From: Rhodoferax sp.
GTDB lineage: Bacteria; Pseudomonadota; Gammaproteobacteria; Burkholderiales; Burkholderiaceae_C
Reading direction: 5' to 3'
Assembly: GCA_018061265.1 (NCBI GenBank)
Contig: JAGOUM010000028.1
Coordinates: 1 to 36,452, forward strand
Length of the DNA stretch: 36,452 nucleotides
Shown here: positions 7,333 to 17,950 of the stretch, piece after piece
Layout of the letters: each line of letters opens with the position of its first letter
Position numbering within the stretch: position 1 is the first letter of the stretch
Made by a program: the position numbers and the translations under genes
The notes under the pieces: generated by a model
Seen by the model: the letters and a program-made list of their open reading frames with translations, nothing else
The model's database searches: none
Told to the model about the DNA's origin: nothing

Positions 7333-7359
7333 TAAATTTAGTTGATAGCATCAAATTTA
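7333..7359. terminator. AT-rich hairpin after pyrE, possible terminator
   Basis: TAAATTT (7333-7339) and AAATTTA (7353-7359) form an inverted repeat ten bases after the pyrE stop, with an inner TTGAT/ATCAA pairing around AGC. It is AT-rich and lacks a clean T-run, so a weak terminator is possible. It also begins a stretch (to about 7384) that resembles dispersed repeats I recall from Comamonadaceae genomes. Confidence 0.35.
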
Positions 7360-7384
7360 ATATAGTCATGCGCTAGAGGCATAA

Positions 7385-7564
7385 TTAATTAGATACTTGA
7401 CCTTGTTCGGCACGCAGGCAACGGGCCAGTGATGGCAGCTTGGCCCTGTCGATGATCCGGAAATTTGACACCAGCCCGACCCCGGTGATGAGACTTGTGT
7501 GGTACTGAGCGGGAAGACAAATAGGGTGAACGTTAGCGACGCCGTAATGTTTGATACACGGCAT
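7385..7564 (-). CDS. small hypothetical protein or C-terminal gene remnant
   Basis: A 59-residue minus-strand ORF starting at the ATG at 7564. It reads MPCIKHYGVANVHPICL, contains SLITGVGLVSNFRIIDRAK, and ends LARCLRAEQGQVSN. The sequence is free of low-complexity junk and looks protein-like. I recognise no family, and no good ribosome-binding site precedes it. It may be the tail of a decayed gene between pyrE and the LysE pseudogene. Confidence 0.3.
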   Translation of the reverse strand: MPCIKHYGVANVHPICLPAQYHTSLITGVGLVSNFRIIDRAKLPSLARCLRAEQGQVSN

Positions 7565-7598
7565 GTCTTGCTGCTGATGCCCGATCTAACCTTACTCG

Positions 7599-8235
7599 TC
7601 AGGCTTCACTGCAGCGGCCGAGCACCAGAATCGAAAGCCCGGCCGTGACAAAGGTCAGGCCAGCACCAATGTTGACCGCTGCCACCACCCGCGGGCGCCG
7701 TGACAGCCCTGCCGAAAGTTGGGCCGCGAAACTGGCAAGCACGGCGAAGACGATAGCTGTGAGTTCAGCAAAGATGGCCCCGTCGAAGAGCATCTCGACG
7801 GGTACCGAGCCACGCACCGGGCTGGTGAATTGGGGAATGAAGGCCACGACAAAGAGCCCTGGCTTTGGATTAAGCACATTCGAGAGCAGGCCGGTGGCGA
7901 AGACTCGGGTCAGCGATTGCCTTTTTTTCTGGGAGAAACGAGATGAGATTGCGGCAGGTGATGGCCTTGTACCCCAGCCAAAGCAGGTACCCAGCTCCTA
8001 CAACCTTGACCACCCAAAAGGCGACCAGCGAGGTTTGCAGAACGAGGGCCAGACCAAGTGCCGCAGCCACGGTGTGGAACATGATGCCGAGACCCGCTCC
8101 AGCGGAGGACAGTGCCCCTGCCACGCGTCCTTGGCTCAAGCCTCGGCTTACTGCGAGGATATTGTCCGGGCCTGGGGAAATGATCACCAGCAGAACGGCT
8201 GCAAGGTAGGTTGAAAGAATTTCGGGTGGAAACAT
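7599..8235 (-). pseudogene. LysE-family amino-acid exporter, broken by a one-base insertion
   Basis: Two overlapping frames together give a full LysE/RhtB permease. The first part starts at 8235 (MFPPEILSTYLAAVLLVIISPGPDN, the family N-terminus, with SPGPDN) and runs to LPEKK. The second continues with RVFATGLLSNVLNPKPGLFV and ends GRCSEA at 7599. The break is at seven consecutive T on the plus strand (7922-7928; AAAAAAA in the gene). Removing one base gives an intact 211-residue protein of normal family length with about six membrane segments. LysE-type proteins export amino acids or homoserine lactone across the inner membrane. This could be a true recent pseudogene, a homopolymer sequencing error, or a phase-variable tract. 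Confidence 0.85.
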
Positions 8236-8311
8236 TACCTGAGGTGTGCTCGTGAAGCCTGACGTAACAGCTAACCGCAGCGCCGGCGAGGGGTTAGCGT
8301 CAGTACACTCT

Positions 8312-8710
8312 CTAGGCCGTGTGCTGGATATCTGCTGGGAGAATAACCCACGAATGCATTCTGTCTTCGTATACCGAAACAGCTGGGACTGGAAAGCTTG
8401 GGTCTGCAAAGGCACCTACGGGTATGGCGATACTCTCTTCGTCATATCCTTCAACCGCGTAGTGAACGGTTGCCCCACAGTTGGGACAGAAGTTGAAAGT
8501 AATCTTGCTTCCTTCGTCTCCAACTCGAATGTACTGGTTTGATTCCCCGCTGATAGTTACGAAGTTTCGATTAAATCTTGCCTGAGCACCGAAAACACTT
8601 CCGGTCCGACGTTGACAGGCCAGGCAATGGCAGACGGAAACCCGAAGTGGATCGGCTTGGGTGGTGATCGTGAGCTGGCCACAACTGCAGGAGGCTGTTC
8701 GTGTATTCAT
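8312..8710 (-). CDS. GFA-family zinc protein (formaldehyde-activating-enzyme-like)
   Basis: A 132-residue protein of the GFA/CENP-V fold. Zinc ligands are visible in order: CSCG near residue 8, VCHCLACQRRTGS near 26-38, and FCPNCGATV near 73-81. These match the CxCG, CHCxxC and FCxxCG motifs of the family. The founding member was described as adding formaldehyde to glutathione, but most small family members have no proven reaction. It is probably cytoplasmic. It stands alone between the LysE pseudogene and gatB, same strand. No operon partner is apparent. Confidence 0.85.
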   Translation of the reverse strand: MNTRTASCSCGQLTITTQADPLRVSVCHCLACQRRTGSVFGAQARFNRNFVTISGESNQYIRVGDEGSKITFNFCPNCGATVHYAVEGYDEESIAIPVGAFADPSFPVPAVSVYEDRMHSWVILPADIQHTA

Positions 8711-8867
8711 GGGCAGATGCGCGCAGTGGTGTGGTTCTGATGTCTAAGTCGGGAAATGTGCGGCACAGGCGTCGAGGGTGTCGGTACGGTTGACTCGGTC
8801 TGCCGCGGATCGCACCACCTCTTGGCGCGTACGTTGACTTGGCATCACCTCTTCACCCGACCCCGCC

Positions 8868-10343
8868 TCACCCCAGTTTCTGACGCAGCACTTCATTCAC
8901 CTGCTGAGGGTTAGCCTTGCCCTGACTGCCTTTCATGATCTGGCCGACCAGCGCATTCAGCGCCTTGGCGTTGCCGCCACGGTACTCGGCCACATTCTTC
9001 GGGTTGGTCGCCAGCACGGCGTCGACAATTTTTTCCAGCGCGCCACTGTCGTTCATCTGCTTGAGGCCCTTGGCCTCAATGATCACATCGACCTGGCTTT
9101 GCGGGTCTGCCCACAGCGCATCCATCACCTGGCGCGCTGCGTTGTTCGAAATGGTGCCGTCATGGATGCGCCCGATCAGCTGCGCAAGCTGCGCCGGTTT
9201 GACCGGGCAGGCGTTGATGTCCTGCTCGGCGGCATTGAGGCGACGCGTGATCTCGCCCATGATCCAGTTGCCGACCAGTTTGGCTTGCCCGCAGGCTTGT
9301 GTAGCCGCTTCAAAATAGCTAGCTATCTCACGGCTCTGGGTAAGCGCTGAGGCATCATAGTCCGATAAATCATAGGCCGCAACAAAACGTGCGGCCATGA
9401 CACGCGGCAGCTCGGTCATCGCCGCACGCACCTGCTGCACCCACTCGGGTGCCACCACCAGCGGTGGCAGGTCGGGGTCGGGAAAGTAGCGGTAGTCGGC
9501 CGCGTCTTCCTTGCTGCGCATGGCGCGCGTCTCACCCGTGTCAGGATTAAACAGCACGGTGGCCTGTTGGATGGTGCGACCGTCTTCAATCTCTTCAATC
9601 TGCCAGCGGATCTCGTAATCGATCGCCTGCTGCATGAATTTGAAGCTGTTGAGGTTCTTGATCTCACGCCGTGTGCCCAGCGGGGCGCCGGGCTTGCGCA
9701 CCGACACGTTGGCGTCACACCTGAAGCTGCCTTCCTGCATGTTGCCATCGCAAATGCCAATCCAGGTGACGATCTTGTGCAACTCCTTGGCGTAGGCCAC
9801 CGCCTCGGCGGTGGAGCGCATGTCGGGCTCGGTCACGATCTCGAGCAAGGGTGTGCCCGCCCGGTTCAGGTCGATACCGGTCTGACCGATGAAGTCCTCA
9901 TGCAAGGACTTGCCAGCATCTTCCTCCAGATGGGCGCGCACCAGGCGTACCGATTTTTTCTCGTCGCCCAGGTAAAACTCGACCGAGCCGCCCTGCACCA
10001 CCGGGATCTCAAACTGGCTGATCTGGTAGCCCTTGGGCAGATCAGGGTAAAAGTAATTCTTGCGCGCAAAAATGCTGCGCTGCGCAATCGTACTGCCCAG
10101 CGCCAGACCCAGCTTGATGGCACATTCCACCGCACCCTTGTTCATCACCGGCAGGGTGCCAGGCAGGGCCAGGTCCACCGCACACGCCTGGGTATTAGGT
10201 TCTGCACCAAAGGCGGTCGCAGCCCGACTGAAGATTTTGGACCGTGTGGCGAGCTGGGCGTGGGTTTCAAACCCGATGACCACCTCGTAGCCCCGCACCA
10301 GCAGGGACTTGGTTGTGATGCTTGTGTCGGCTGGCGTACTCAT
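8868..10343 (-). CDS. gatB: Asp/Glu-tRNA amidotransferase subunit B
   Basis: A 491-residue subunit of the GatCAB amidotransferase, which converts mis-charged Glu-tRNA(Gln) (and/or Asp-tRNA(Asn)) to the amidated form. GatB carries the kinase and tRNA-binding functions. Features: [12 protein letters not shown] at the N-terminus, the [13 protein letters not shown] segment, [10 protein letters not shown], the [11 protein letters not shown] motif, [11 protein letters not shown], and a C-terminal YqeY-like tail ending NEVLRQKLG. The start at 10343 has AGGAG at eight bases. Its ATG overlaps the gatA stop (ATGA), a sign of translational coupling. It is the last gene of gatC-gatA-gatB. Confidence 0.96.
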   Translation of the reverse strand: MSTPADTSITTKSLLVRGYEVVIGFETHAQLATRSKIFSRAATAFGAEPNTQACAVDLALPGTLPVMNKGAVECAIKLGLALGSTIAQRSIFARKNYFYPDLPKGYQISQFEIPVVQGGSVEFYLGDEKKSVRLVRAHLEEDAGKSLHEDFIGQTGIDLNRAGTPLLEIVTEPDMRSTAEAVAYAKELHKIVTWIGICDGNMQEGSFRCDANVSVRKPGAPLGTRREIKNLNSFKFMQQAIDYEIRWQIEEIEDGRTIQQATVLFNPDTGETRAMRSKEDAADYRYFPDPDLPPLVVAPEWVQQVRAAMTELPRVMAARFVAAYDLSDYDASALTQSREIASYFEAATQACGQAKLVGNWIMGEITRRLNAAEQDINACPVKPAQLAQLIGRIHDGTISNNAARQVMDALWADPQSQVDVIIEAKGLKQMNDSGALEKIVDAVLATNPKNVAEYRGGNAKALNALVGQIMKGSQGKANPQQVNEVLRQKLG

Positions 10344-11830
10344 GGACGCACTCCTGTTGCTTGAACCGTCGGCTTGGCGGTGTGCCAATGGGTGGCCTGC
10401 TGAAAACGATGCGCCACATTGAGAAGGCGCGACTCCGTGAGGTGATTGCCGATCAATTGCATTCCCACCGGCATGCCCCCGTCCCCAAAACCCACGGGCA
10501 GACTCATGCCAGGCAATCCGGCCAGCGAGGCCGGCAAGGTAAAGATGTCGGCCAGATAGTCTGCCAGTGGGTCGTTGCCATGGCCGCCGAGTGCCCAGGC
10601 CACGGTAGGGGCCACCGGGCCGGCAATCACATCACATTGCTGGAACGCCTGCTGAAAGTCATCTGCAATCATGCGGCGGATCTTTTGCGCCTGCAGATAG
10701 TAGGCATCGTAATAACCATGGCTCAGCACATAGGTGCCGATCATGATGCGTCGCTTGACCTCGTCGCCAAAGCCCTCGGCCCGGGTTTGCTCGTACATGC
10801 CGGTCAGGTCCTTGAAGTCTTTGGCACGGTGGCCAAACTTGACCCCGTCAAACCGGCTCAGGTTGCTCGATGCTTCAGCGGGCGCAATGATGTAGTACAC
10901 CGGAATCGACAGCTCGGTGCGTGGCAGCGAGATCGGCACCAGCCGCGCGCCCAGGGCCTGGTAAGTTTTCAGCGCTGCATCCACCGCGGCGCGGACATCG
11001 GCGCTCAGACCTTCACCAAAAAACTCGTCGGGCACACCAATTCGCAGCCCGTCAATGCTGCTGTTGAGCTGGCTGGAGTAGTCTTCTGGTGCAATATCCA
11101 GTGAGGTGGCGTCGCGATCGGCATCAGGCCCACACATCACCGACAGCAGCAGCGCACAATCCTCGGCACTGCGCGCCAGCAGGCCAGCCTGGTCTAGACT
11201 GGAGGCAAACGCCACCATTCCGTACCTTGAAGCGCGCCCGTAGGTCGGTTTGATGCCGGTGATGCCACAAAATGAGGCCGGCTGACGGATTGAGCCACCG
11301 GTGTCGGTGCCGGTTGCGGCAGGTGTCAAGCGCGCAGCCACTGCGGCCGCGCTGCCACCCGAGGAGCCGCCGGGGGTGCGATGGGTGTCCCACGGGTTCC
11401 TGACCGGGCCGTAGGCCGAGTTTTCGTTGGCCGAGCCCATGGCGAATTCGTCACAGTTGAGCTTGCCCAAGGTCACCGCACCCGCCTGTGCCAGCCGCTC
11501 CACCACTGTGGCATTGAACGGCGAGCGGTACCCCTCCAGCATTTTTGAGCCGGCAGTCGTGACAAAGTCCCGGGTCACAAAAATATCTTTGTGCGCTATC
11601 GGCACCCCTTCAAGCACGCCGGCCGTGCCATCCGCCAGTCGGCCATCGGCCGCCCGGGCTTGCGCCAGCGTGACTTCGGGCGCCACATGCAGGAAAGCAC
11701 CCAGTTCAGTGTGGGCCTCCATGCGGCCCAGGAAGTGCCGCGCGGTCTCCGCGGCAGAAATTTTGCGCTGACGCAGCTGGCTGGCCAGTTCGGTGACGGT
11801 CAGGTCATGCAGATCGGTAGCAATGGTCAT
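10340..11830 (-). CDS. gatA: Asp/Glu-tRNA amidotransferase subunit A
   Basis: A 496-residue amidase-signature enzyme that releases ammonia from glutamine for GatB. The Ser-cisSer-Lys triad is visible: Lys81 in AHKDIF, cis-Ser155 in [13 protein letters not shown], and the nucleophile Ser179 in [14 protein letters not shown]. The ATG at 11830 ([10 protein letters not shown]) is taken as the start; an in-frame GTG four codons upstream (11842) is possible. It follows gatC by 18 bases and overlaps gatB by four, so the three genes form one operon. Confidence 0.96.
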   Translation of the reverse strand: MTIATDLHDLTVTELASQLRQRKISAAETARHFLGRMEAHTELGAFLHVAPEVTLAQARAADGRLADGTAGVLEGVPIAHKDIFVTRDFVTTAGSKMLEGYRSPFNATVVERLAQAGAVTLGKLNCDEFAMGSANENSAYGPVRNPWDTHRTPGGSSGGSAAAVAARLTPAATGTDTGGSIRQPASFCGITGIKPTYGRASRYGMVAFASSLDQAGLLARSAEDCALLLSVMCGPDADRDATSLDIAPEDYSSQLNSSIDGLRIGVPDEFFGEGLSADVRAAVDAALKTYQALGARLVPISLPRTELSIPVYYIIAPAEASSNLSRFDGVKFGHRAKDFKDLTGMYEQTRAEGFGDEVKRRIMIGTYVLSHGYYDAYYLQAQKIRRMIADDFQQAFQQCDVIAGPVAPTVAWALGGHGNDPLADYLADIFTLPASLAGLPGMSLPVGFGDGGMPVGMQLIGNHLTESRLLNVAHRFQQATHWHTAKPTVQATGVRP

Positions 11831-11848
11831 GGTAGGTGTCACCCTTGT

Positions 11849-12148
11849 TTACTCGATGACCTTGGGAACCAGGAACAGCCCTGACTCCACGGCAGGTGCA
11901 TTCTGCTGGTTCGCCTCGCGCTGATTGGGCTCACTGACCACATCGTCGCGCAAGCGCAGGGCCATGGTGCCGGTCACATCCACCGGATGCGCCAGCGGCA
12001 CAATGCCGGTGGTGTCAACCGCGCGCATTTTCTCGACAATGCCGAAAAAATCATTAAGTTGCGAGCACATCCGTGATGATTGCTCGGGCTGCAGGCCAAG
12101 CCGGGCCAGATGGGCCAGCCGGTCGATATCGGTAAGGGTCAGTGACAT
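11849..12148 (-). CDS. gatC: Asp/Glu-tRNA amidotransferase subunit C
   Basis: A 99-residue subunit that wraps around the GatA-GatB interface and stabilises the complex. The family pattern is clear: [13 protein letters not shown] at the N-terminus, [19 protein letters not shown] in the middle, HPV, and [13 protein letters not shown], ending in the usual [11 protein letters not shown]. The start at 12148 (MSLTLTD) is chosen over a codon at 12175 because it fits the family start and has GAAG upstream. It is the first gene of gatCAB and divergent from mreB across a 198-bp region. Confidence 0.95.
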   Translation of the reverse strand: MSLTLTDIDRLAHLARLGLQPEQSSRMCSQLNDFFGIVEKMRAVDTTGIVPLAHPVDVTGTMALRLRDDVVSEPNQREANQQNAPAVESGLFLVPKVIE

Positions 12149-13390
<1,242 letters not shown>

Positions 13391-13405
13391 TCAGGCAATA
13401 CGGCG

Positions 13406-14323
13406 ATGCCACTGGGTACGCTGGACGGCACGCCGCCACCTTTTTTCCGCCAGGGACCATCGGCGCTCAGCAAACTGGTCTTTTTCAGCCTGATTTGTGT
13501 TGCGCTGATGGTGGCTGACCTGCGTTTCCGGATCGCAGAACCCGTCCGCATGGCGGTTGCTACTGTCGTGTACCCCTTGCAGTGGCTAGGTCTGCAGCCG
13601 GTCAGGCTGATACAAAACGCGGGCCAGCACTTTGAGTCCTTGTCCGAGTCACAAAAACGCGAAGCCGACGCACAGTACAAACTAGGGCTGCAATCGCAGC
13701 GCGCGTTGCAGGTCGAACAACTGACACTTGAAAACACACGGCTTCGCGCGCTGCTTGAAATGCGCGAGCGAATCGTGTCGCCGGCGTTGGCGGCCCAGGT
13801 TTTGTATGACGCCGCAGACCCCTACACCCGCAAGGTGATCATCGACAAGGGTGCTCTGGCGGCCGTGGCGGCTGGCTCGCCTGTGGCGGACGAAACCGGC
13901 ATTTTGGGCCAGGTGACCCGTGTTTACCCGCTGGTGAGCGAAGTCACGCTGATCACCGACCCCAATCAGGCCATTCCCGTGCTCAATGTCCGTACCGGCG
14001 CCCGCGGACTGGCATTTGGCAACAGCAACCTGCGCAGCGGACAGTTGGAGTTGCGGTTCATGGACGCCAATGTCGACATGCAGATCGACGATCTGCTGAC
14101 CACCAGTGGCGTTGACGGGGTTTACCCGCCGGGTGTGCCGGTTGCCAAAGTGGCAAAAATTGAACGTCGCGCGGACTCGGCTTTTGCACGCATCCATTGC
14201 GACCCGGTGGCACGGGTGACCAGCAGCCTGCATGTGCTGGTGCTCAAGCCATCGGCAGAGTCGGTTCCTGCACTCCCGGATTTGAGTCCACAAATCGCGC
14301 CCAAGGCAGGAGGCAAACCATGA
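13406..14323 (+). CDS. mreC: rod-shape determining protein MreC
   Basis: A 305-residue periplasmic scaffold protein with one membrane segment (about residues 22-40, LVFFSLICVALMVADL). A coiled-coil region (about 70-115) follows, then the two beta-barrel domains of MreC. These include ADPYTRKVIIDKG, VADETGILGQVTRVYP and ITDPNQAIPV, all characteristic. It links MreB filaments to PBP2 and activates the elongasome. The tail after residue 270 is proline-rich. It starts 15 bases after mreB and its stop overlaps the mreD start (ATGA). Confidence 0.95.
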   Translation: MPLGTLDGTPPPFFRQGPSALSKLVFFSLICVALMVADLRFRIAEPVRMAVATVVYPLQWLGLQPVRLIQNAGQHFESLSESQKREADAQYKLGLQSQRALQVEQLTLENTRLRALLEMRERIVSPALAAQVLYDAADPYTRKVIIDKGALAAVAAGSPVADETGILGQVTRVYPLVSEVTLITDPNQAIPVLNVRTGARGLAFGNSNLRSGQLELRFMDANVDMQIDDLLTTSGVDGVYPPGVPVAKVAKIERRADSAFARIHCDPVARVTSSLHVLVLKPSAESVPALPDLSPQIAPKAGGKP

Positions 14324-14850
14324 TCATGCCAAGAGGGCAGCAGTTGCTGCTGCCGGCCAATCCGGTTTTTATCTGGGGCAGCCTGCTGACCGCCATGATG
14401 CTGGATATGCTGCAAAACATGGCCTTATGGGGCCGGGCCGCATGGCAACCCGAGTTGCTGGCACTGGTGCTGGTTTTCTGGACCATTCACCAGCCTCAGC
14501 GAATCGGGGTTGCAGTAGCGTTTGCCCTAGGTCTGTGCATGGATGTGCACCAGAGCTCGCTGCTGGGGCAACATGCCTTGTCGTACACCGTACTGGTGTT
14601 TCTTGCCATTGGCATCCACCGTCGCCTTTTGTGGTTCAGTGTGCCCAGCCAGGCGGCGCAGGTTTTTCCGCTTTTTGCTGTCGCCCATGCACTGGCGCTG
14701 AGTGTGCGAATGCTTGCGGGTGACGATTTTCCAGGTGCCTGGATTGCGATTGCACCGGTTCTTGAGGCCATGCTTTGGCCCGTGATCAGTGTGCTGTTGC
14801 TGCTGCCACAACGACAGGCACCTGATCCCGACGCCAATCGCCCGCTCTGA
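14320..14850 (+). CDS. mreD: rod-shape determining protein MreD
   Basis: A 176-residue integral membrane protein with about five hydrophobic segments, of typical MreD size. The motif FALGLCMDVHQSSLLGQHAL is the family's conserved membrane-embedded acidic loop. The start at 14320 is set by AGGAGG and the ATGA overlap with mreC. It works with MreC and RodA/PBP2 in cell elongation. The downstream mrdA begins five bases later. Confidence 0.93.
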   Translation: MIMPRGQQLLLPANPVFIWGSLLTAMMLDMLQNMALWGRAAWQPELLALVLVFWTIHQPQRIGVAVAFALGLCMDVHQSSLLGQHALSYTVLVFLAIGIHRRLLWFSVPSQAAQVFPLFAVAHALALSVRMLAGDDFPGAWIAIAPVLEAMLWPVISVLLLLPQRQAPDPDANRPL

Positions 14851-14855
14851 CTCTG

Positions 14856-16874
14856 ATGACGGTCATCCGCAACGTTCAGGCCGAACTGTCGCGCTTTCGC
14901 TTGCGCGTGCTGGTGGCAAGCATCGTTGTAACCGTGTGTTTTGGCCTGCTGGTCACACGACTGGTCTACTTGCAGTTGCTGCGTCACGACGATTTGCAAG
15001 CACAGGCGGAAAACAACCGCACCGCGATTGTGCCCATCGTTCCCAATCGGGGACTCATTCTGGACCGCAATGGCATCGTTCTGGCAACCAACTATTCTGC
15101 CTACACGCTTGAAATTACACCATCACGCGTCAACGACCTGGAACGGACCATTGACGAGTTGTCTCAGGTGCTGGAAATCACCACCCGTGACCGTCGGCAC
15201 TTCAAAAAGCTCCGCGAAGAAGCAAGAAATTTTGAGTCACTGCCATTGCGAAGCCGTTTGAGTGACGATGAAGTCGCCCGCTTCGCTGCCCAGCGCTGGC
15301 GCTTCCCGGGGGTGGATATCAAAGCCAGACTGTTTCGGAATTACCCCTACGGAGAACTGGCGAGCCATGTGATTGGTTATATCGGGCGCATCAACGCTGC
15401 CGAAAAGGAAGCGATAGACGAGTCAGAGGACCCGTCCAACTACCGCGGTACCGAGTACATCGGCAAGCTGGGTATTGAACAAAGTTACGAAGCCCAACTG
15501 CATGGCATCACCGGTGTTGATGCCATGGAGACCTCCGCGGGCGGGCGTGCCACCCGACGCCTCACCAGCCAGGACTCCACTCCAGGCAATACGGTGCGTT
15601 TGTCCATCGACATCAAGCTGCAAAAGCTGATTGAAGACATGTACGGTGAGCGCCGGGGTGCACTGGTGGCACTTGACCCAAAGTCCGGTGAAGTGCTGGC
15701 ATTTGTCAGTAAGCCCACGTTTGACCCGAACCTGTTTGTGAATGGTATCGATCAGGAAAACTGGCAGATGCTCAATGAATCACCCGACCGCCCGTTGCTC
15801 AATCGGGCGCTGCGCGGCACCTATCCACCGGGCTCCACCTACAAACCGTTCATGGCTCTGGGTGCGTTGCAGACGGGCAAACGCGGACCTTCTGTCCTGA
15901 TCAATGACCCAGGGTTCTACATGTTTGGCGGGCACCGTTTTGGCAGCCCGGAAAACGAGCGCGGCGGCATCATGGACATGCGCCGTGCCATTGTGGAGTC
16001 AAGTAACGTTTATTTCTACTCGCTGGCCAACGAAATGGGTGTCGACACCATTCATGACTTCATGAAGCCCTTGGGTTTTGGCCAGATCACCGGCATCGAC
16101 ATCCAAGGCGAGGTCCGAGGCGTCCTGCCAAGTCAGGACTGGAAGCGCAGTTATTACAAACGTCCTGAACAACAAAGATGGTATGCAGGCGAGACCATTT
16201 CTCTGGGCATTGGACAGGGCTACAACAGCTTCACGATGCTGCAACTGGCGCAGGCGACCGCCGTCTTGGCCAACAACGGCGTCAAGCATCAGCCACGTCT
16301 GGTGATCGCCATCCAGGACACCAGTACACAGGTCAGTGCCCCGGTGACACCGACTCCTGCACAAAACCTGGGCCTGCAACAATCCCACCTCGATCTGGTG
16401 CGCCAGGCCATGGTCGGGGTGACACAGGGAGGTACCTCAACCCGTGTTTTTGCCGGTGCGGCTTACCTCAGCGGCGGGAAGACCGGCACCGCACAGGCCG
16501 TGTCGCTTGGCAAAAACGAAAAATATAACGCCTCCCGTATGGCCGAGCGGCACCGTGACCATTCACTCTACATTGCTTTTGCGCCCGCCGATGACCCCAA
16601 AATTGTGGTCGCCGCCATTGTGGAAAACGCGGGGTTCGGCGCAGCGTCGGCAGCACCCATCACACGTCGGGTTTTTGATTACTGGTTGCTTGGTCTCATG
16701 CCCAGTGAGCAGGACATGGCAGCCGTCAGCAAAGGCCAGGCCACCGCGCCAATCGGCAAGCCCATACTTGCAACTGAGGTGCCCTGGCCGGCGAGTCGCG
16801 CCTCCGAAGCATTACCAGTTGCTGCCCCAGTAGCAGCAGCCTCAGCCACGCCTGCAGCAGTCGCGCCCAACTAG
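14856..16874 (+). CDS. mrdA: penicillin-binding protein 2 (elongasome transpeptidase)
   Basis: A 672-residue class B penicillin-binding protein that cross-links lateral-wall peptidoglycan in the periplasm. One N-terminal membrane anchor (about 18-40) is followed by the pedestal domain with NRGLILDRNG (about 64-73). The transpeptidase domain has the three active-site motifs: STYK with the nucleophile Ser327, SSN at 382-384, and KTG at 542-544. The Ala/Pro-rich tail after about 640 is low complexity and probably disordered. Fourth gene of the mre operon; rodA is usually next in such operons but is not present here, where the strand changes to a cyclase gene. Confidence 0.96.
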   Translation: MTVIRNVQAELSRFRLRVLVASIVVTVCFGLLVTRLVYLQLLRHDDLQAQAENNRTAIVPIVPNRGLILDRNGIVLATNYSAYTLEITPSRVNDLERTIDELSQVLEITTRDRRHFKKLREEARNFESLPLRSRLSDDEVARFAAQRWRFPGVDIKARLFRNYPYGELASHVIGYIGRINAAEKEAIDESEDPSNYRGTEYIGKLGIEQSYEAQLHGITGVDAMETSAGGRATRRLTSQDSTPGNTVRLSIDIKLQKLIEDMYGERRGALVALDPKSGEVLAFVSKPTFDPNLFVNGIDQENWQMLNESPDRPLLNRALRGTYPPGSTYKPFMALGALQTGKRGPSVLINDPGFYMFGGHRFGSPENERGGIMDMRRAIVESSNVYFYSLANEMGVDTIHDFMKPLGFGQITGIDIQGEVRGVLPSQDWKRSYYKRPEQQRWYAGETISLGIGQGYNSFTMLQLAQATAVLANNGVKHQPRLVIAIQDTSTQVSAPVTPTPAQNLGLQQSHLDLVRQAMVGVTQGGTSTRVFAGAAYLSGGKTGTAQAVSLGKNEKYNASRMAERHRDHSLYIAFAPADDPKIVVAAIVENAGFGAASAAPITRRVFDYWLLGLMPSEQDMAAVSKGQATAPIGKPILATEVPWPASRASEALPVAAPVAAASATPAAVAPN

Positions 16875-16887
16875 ACTGACCACTGTA

Positions 16888-17922
16888 TCAGGCAGAAGTA
16901 ATGCGGTCGCGTCCGTTTTGCTTGGACTGGTAGAGCGCCGCATCGGCCCGTGCCACCAGACTGTGGCTGTCGTCGTCACTTTGCATGGCCGACATACCGC
17001 CTGAGATCGTCACGGTCAAAACCACCTCCTGCGTACGCCGGTCGCGAATCTTCAGGGCCTTGGTCCGTGTGCGCGCCAGTTCGGCTATCTTGCTGCATTC
17101 ATCCTTGCGGCTATCGGGCAGCATCAGCGCAAACTCCTCCCCGCCATACCGCGCCACGCTGGCTTGCGGACACACGCTGAGGCAACTTTTGAGTACCTCG
17201 CCAAGGGCCTGCAACACCCGGTCGCCCATGACGTGACCATGTGTGTCGTTGACCTTTTTGAAATGGTCAAGATCGAACATGACCAACCAATGCGCACGGC
17301 CAGCGCTGACCGGTTGCGCCATCATCGTGGACAGCTTGTTTTCGAACCCCTTGCGATTGAGCACCTGTGTCAGGGCGTCAACCAGCGACTCATCACGCAC
17401 CCGGTTCAACTCACTTTGCAAACGCTGAATTTCAACCTGGTTATTTCTGACCTCCAGCTCCAGCGCCAGCGCGGCGCTGCGCATTCGCGCTGTGCCCTCA
17501 ATCGCCTTGGCCATCGCCGGAGACACCAAGGTGTCACTCACCCCTAGAAGCTCAGCTGTCAGGCTTTCCAGTTGGGCACCAAACTCGCCAGCCTGCCCGC
17601 CTGTGTCAGACGCTGCGGAGCCGAGCGTTTTCATGACTTGCTGCAACTCGTTACCAATTCGGTGCATCGCTTGTGTATCGACCTCGGCAACGTGGGAGTG
17701 GTAAAGATTCCACAGGTCCGCATCACCCAACTTGGGTTGCGTCTGCAGCAGCGCATCAATCGCCTCGTTGAGCTGCTGGTTGATACCCGCGGCGTACTCG
17801 AACCACACCGTGAAAGTCAGCGGATTAAACGCCGCATCATGCTGGCCCATACGTGCCAGGACAATACGCAGCAACTCGGCACTCTTTTCCTTGGACTGGG
17901 TGTATTTTTGCGGCTTGTTCAT
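16888..17922 (-). CDS. diguanylate cyclase (GGDEF) with N-terminal regulatory region
   Basis: A 344-residue soluble protein. The N-terminal half has no recognised sensor domain and ends in a predicted coiled coil (about 150-180). The C-terminal GGDEF domain has DALTQVLNRKGFE, the metal/GTP motif FDLDHFKKVND, and the active site YGGEEFALML with GGEEF at 260-264. It should make cyclic di-GMP from GTP. The feedback I-site (RxxD five residues before GGEEF) is absent; the position reads CPQA. So allosteric product inhibition through that site is unlikely. The gene ends 13 bases from the mrdA stop, convergent. Confidence 0.9.
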   Translation of the reverse strand: MNKPQKYTQSKEKSAELLRIVLARMGQHDAAFNPLTFTVWFEYAAGINQQLNEAIDALLQTQPKLGDADLWNLYHSHVAEVDTQAMHRIGNELQQVMKTLGSAASDTGGQAGEFGAQLESLTAELLGVSDTLVSPAMAKAIEGTARMRSAALALELEVRNNQVEIQRLQSELNRVRDESLVDALTQVLNRKGFENKLSTMMAQPVSAGRAHWLVMFDLDHFKKVNDTHGHVMGDRVLQALGEVLKSCLSVCPQASVARYGGEEFALMLPDSRKDECSKIAELARTRTKALKIRDRRTQEVVLTVTISGGMSAMQSDDDSHSLVARADAALYQSKQNGRDRITSA

Positions 17923-17950
17923 GTCGATCTTCGGGGGCGATGATACTGCG

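Noticed and set aside
9310-9355. A palindrome (ATAGCTAGCTAT) followed by a GCGCTGAGGC stretch inside gatB that resembles the segment after pyrE
   Set aside because: The gatB reading frame through it agrees with normal GatB sequence ([12 protein letters not shown]), so it is ordinary coding sequence and not an inserted repeat.
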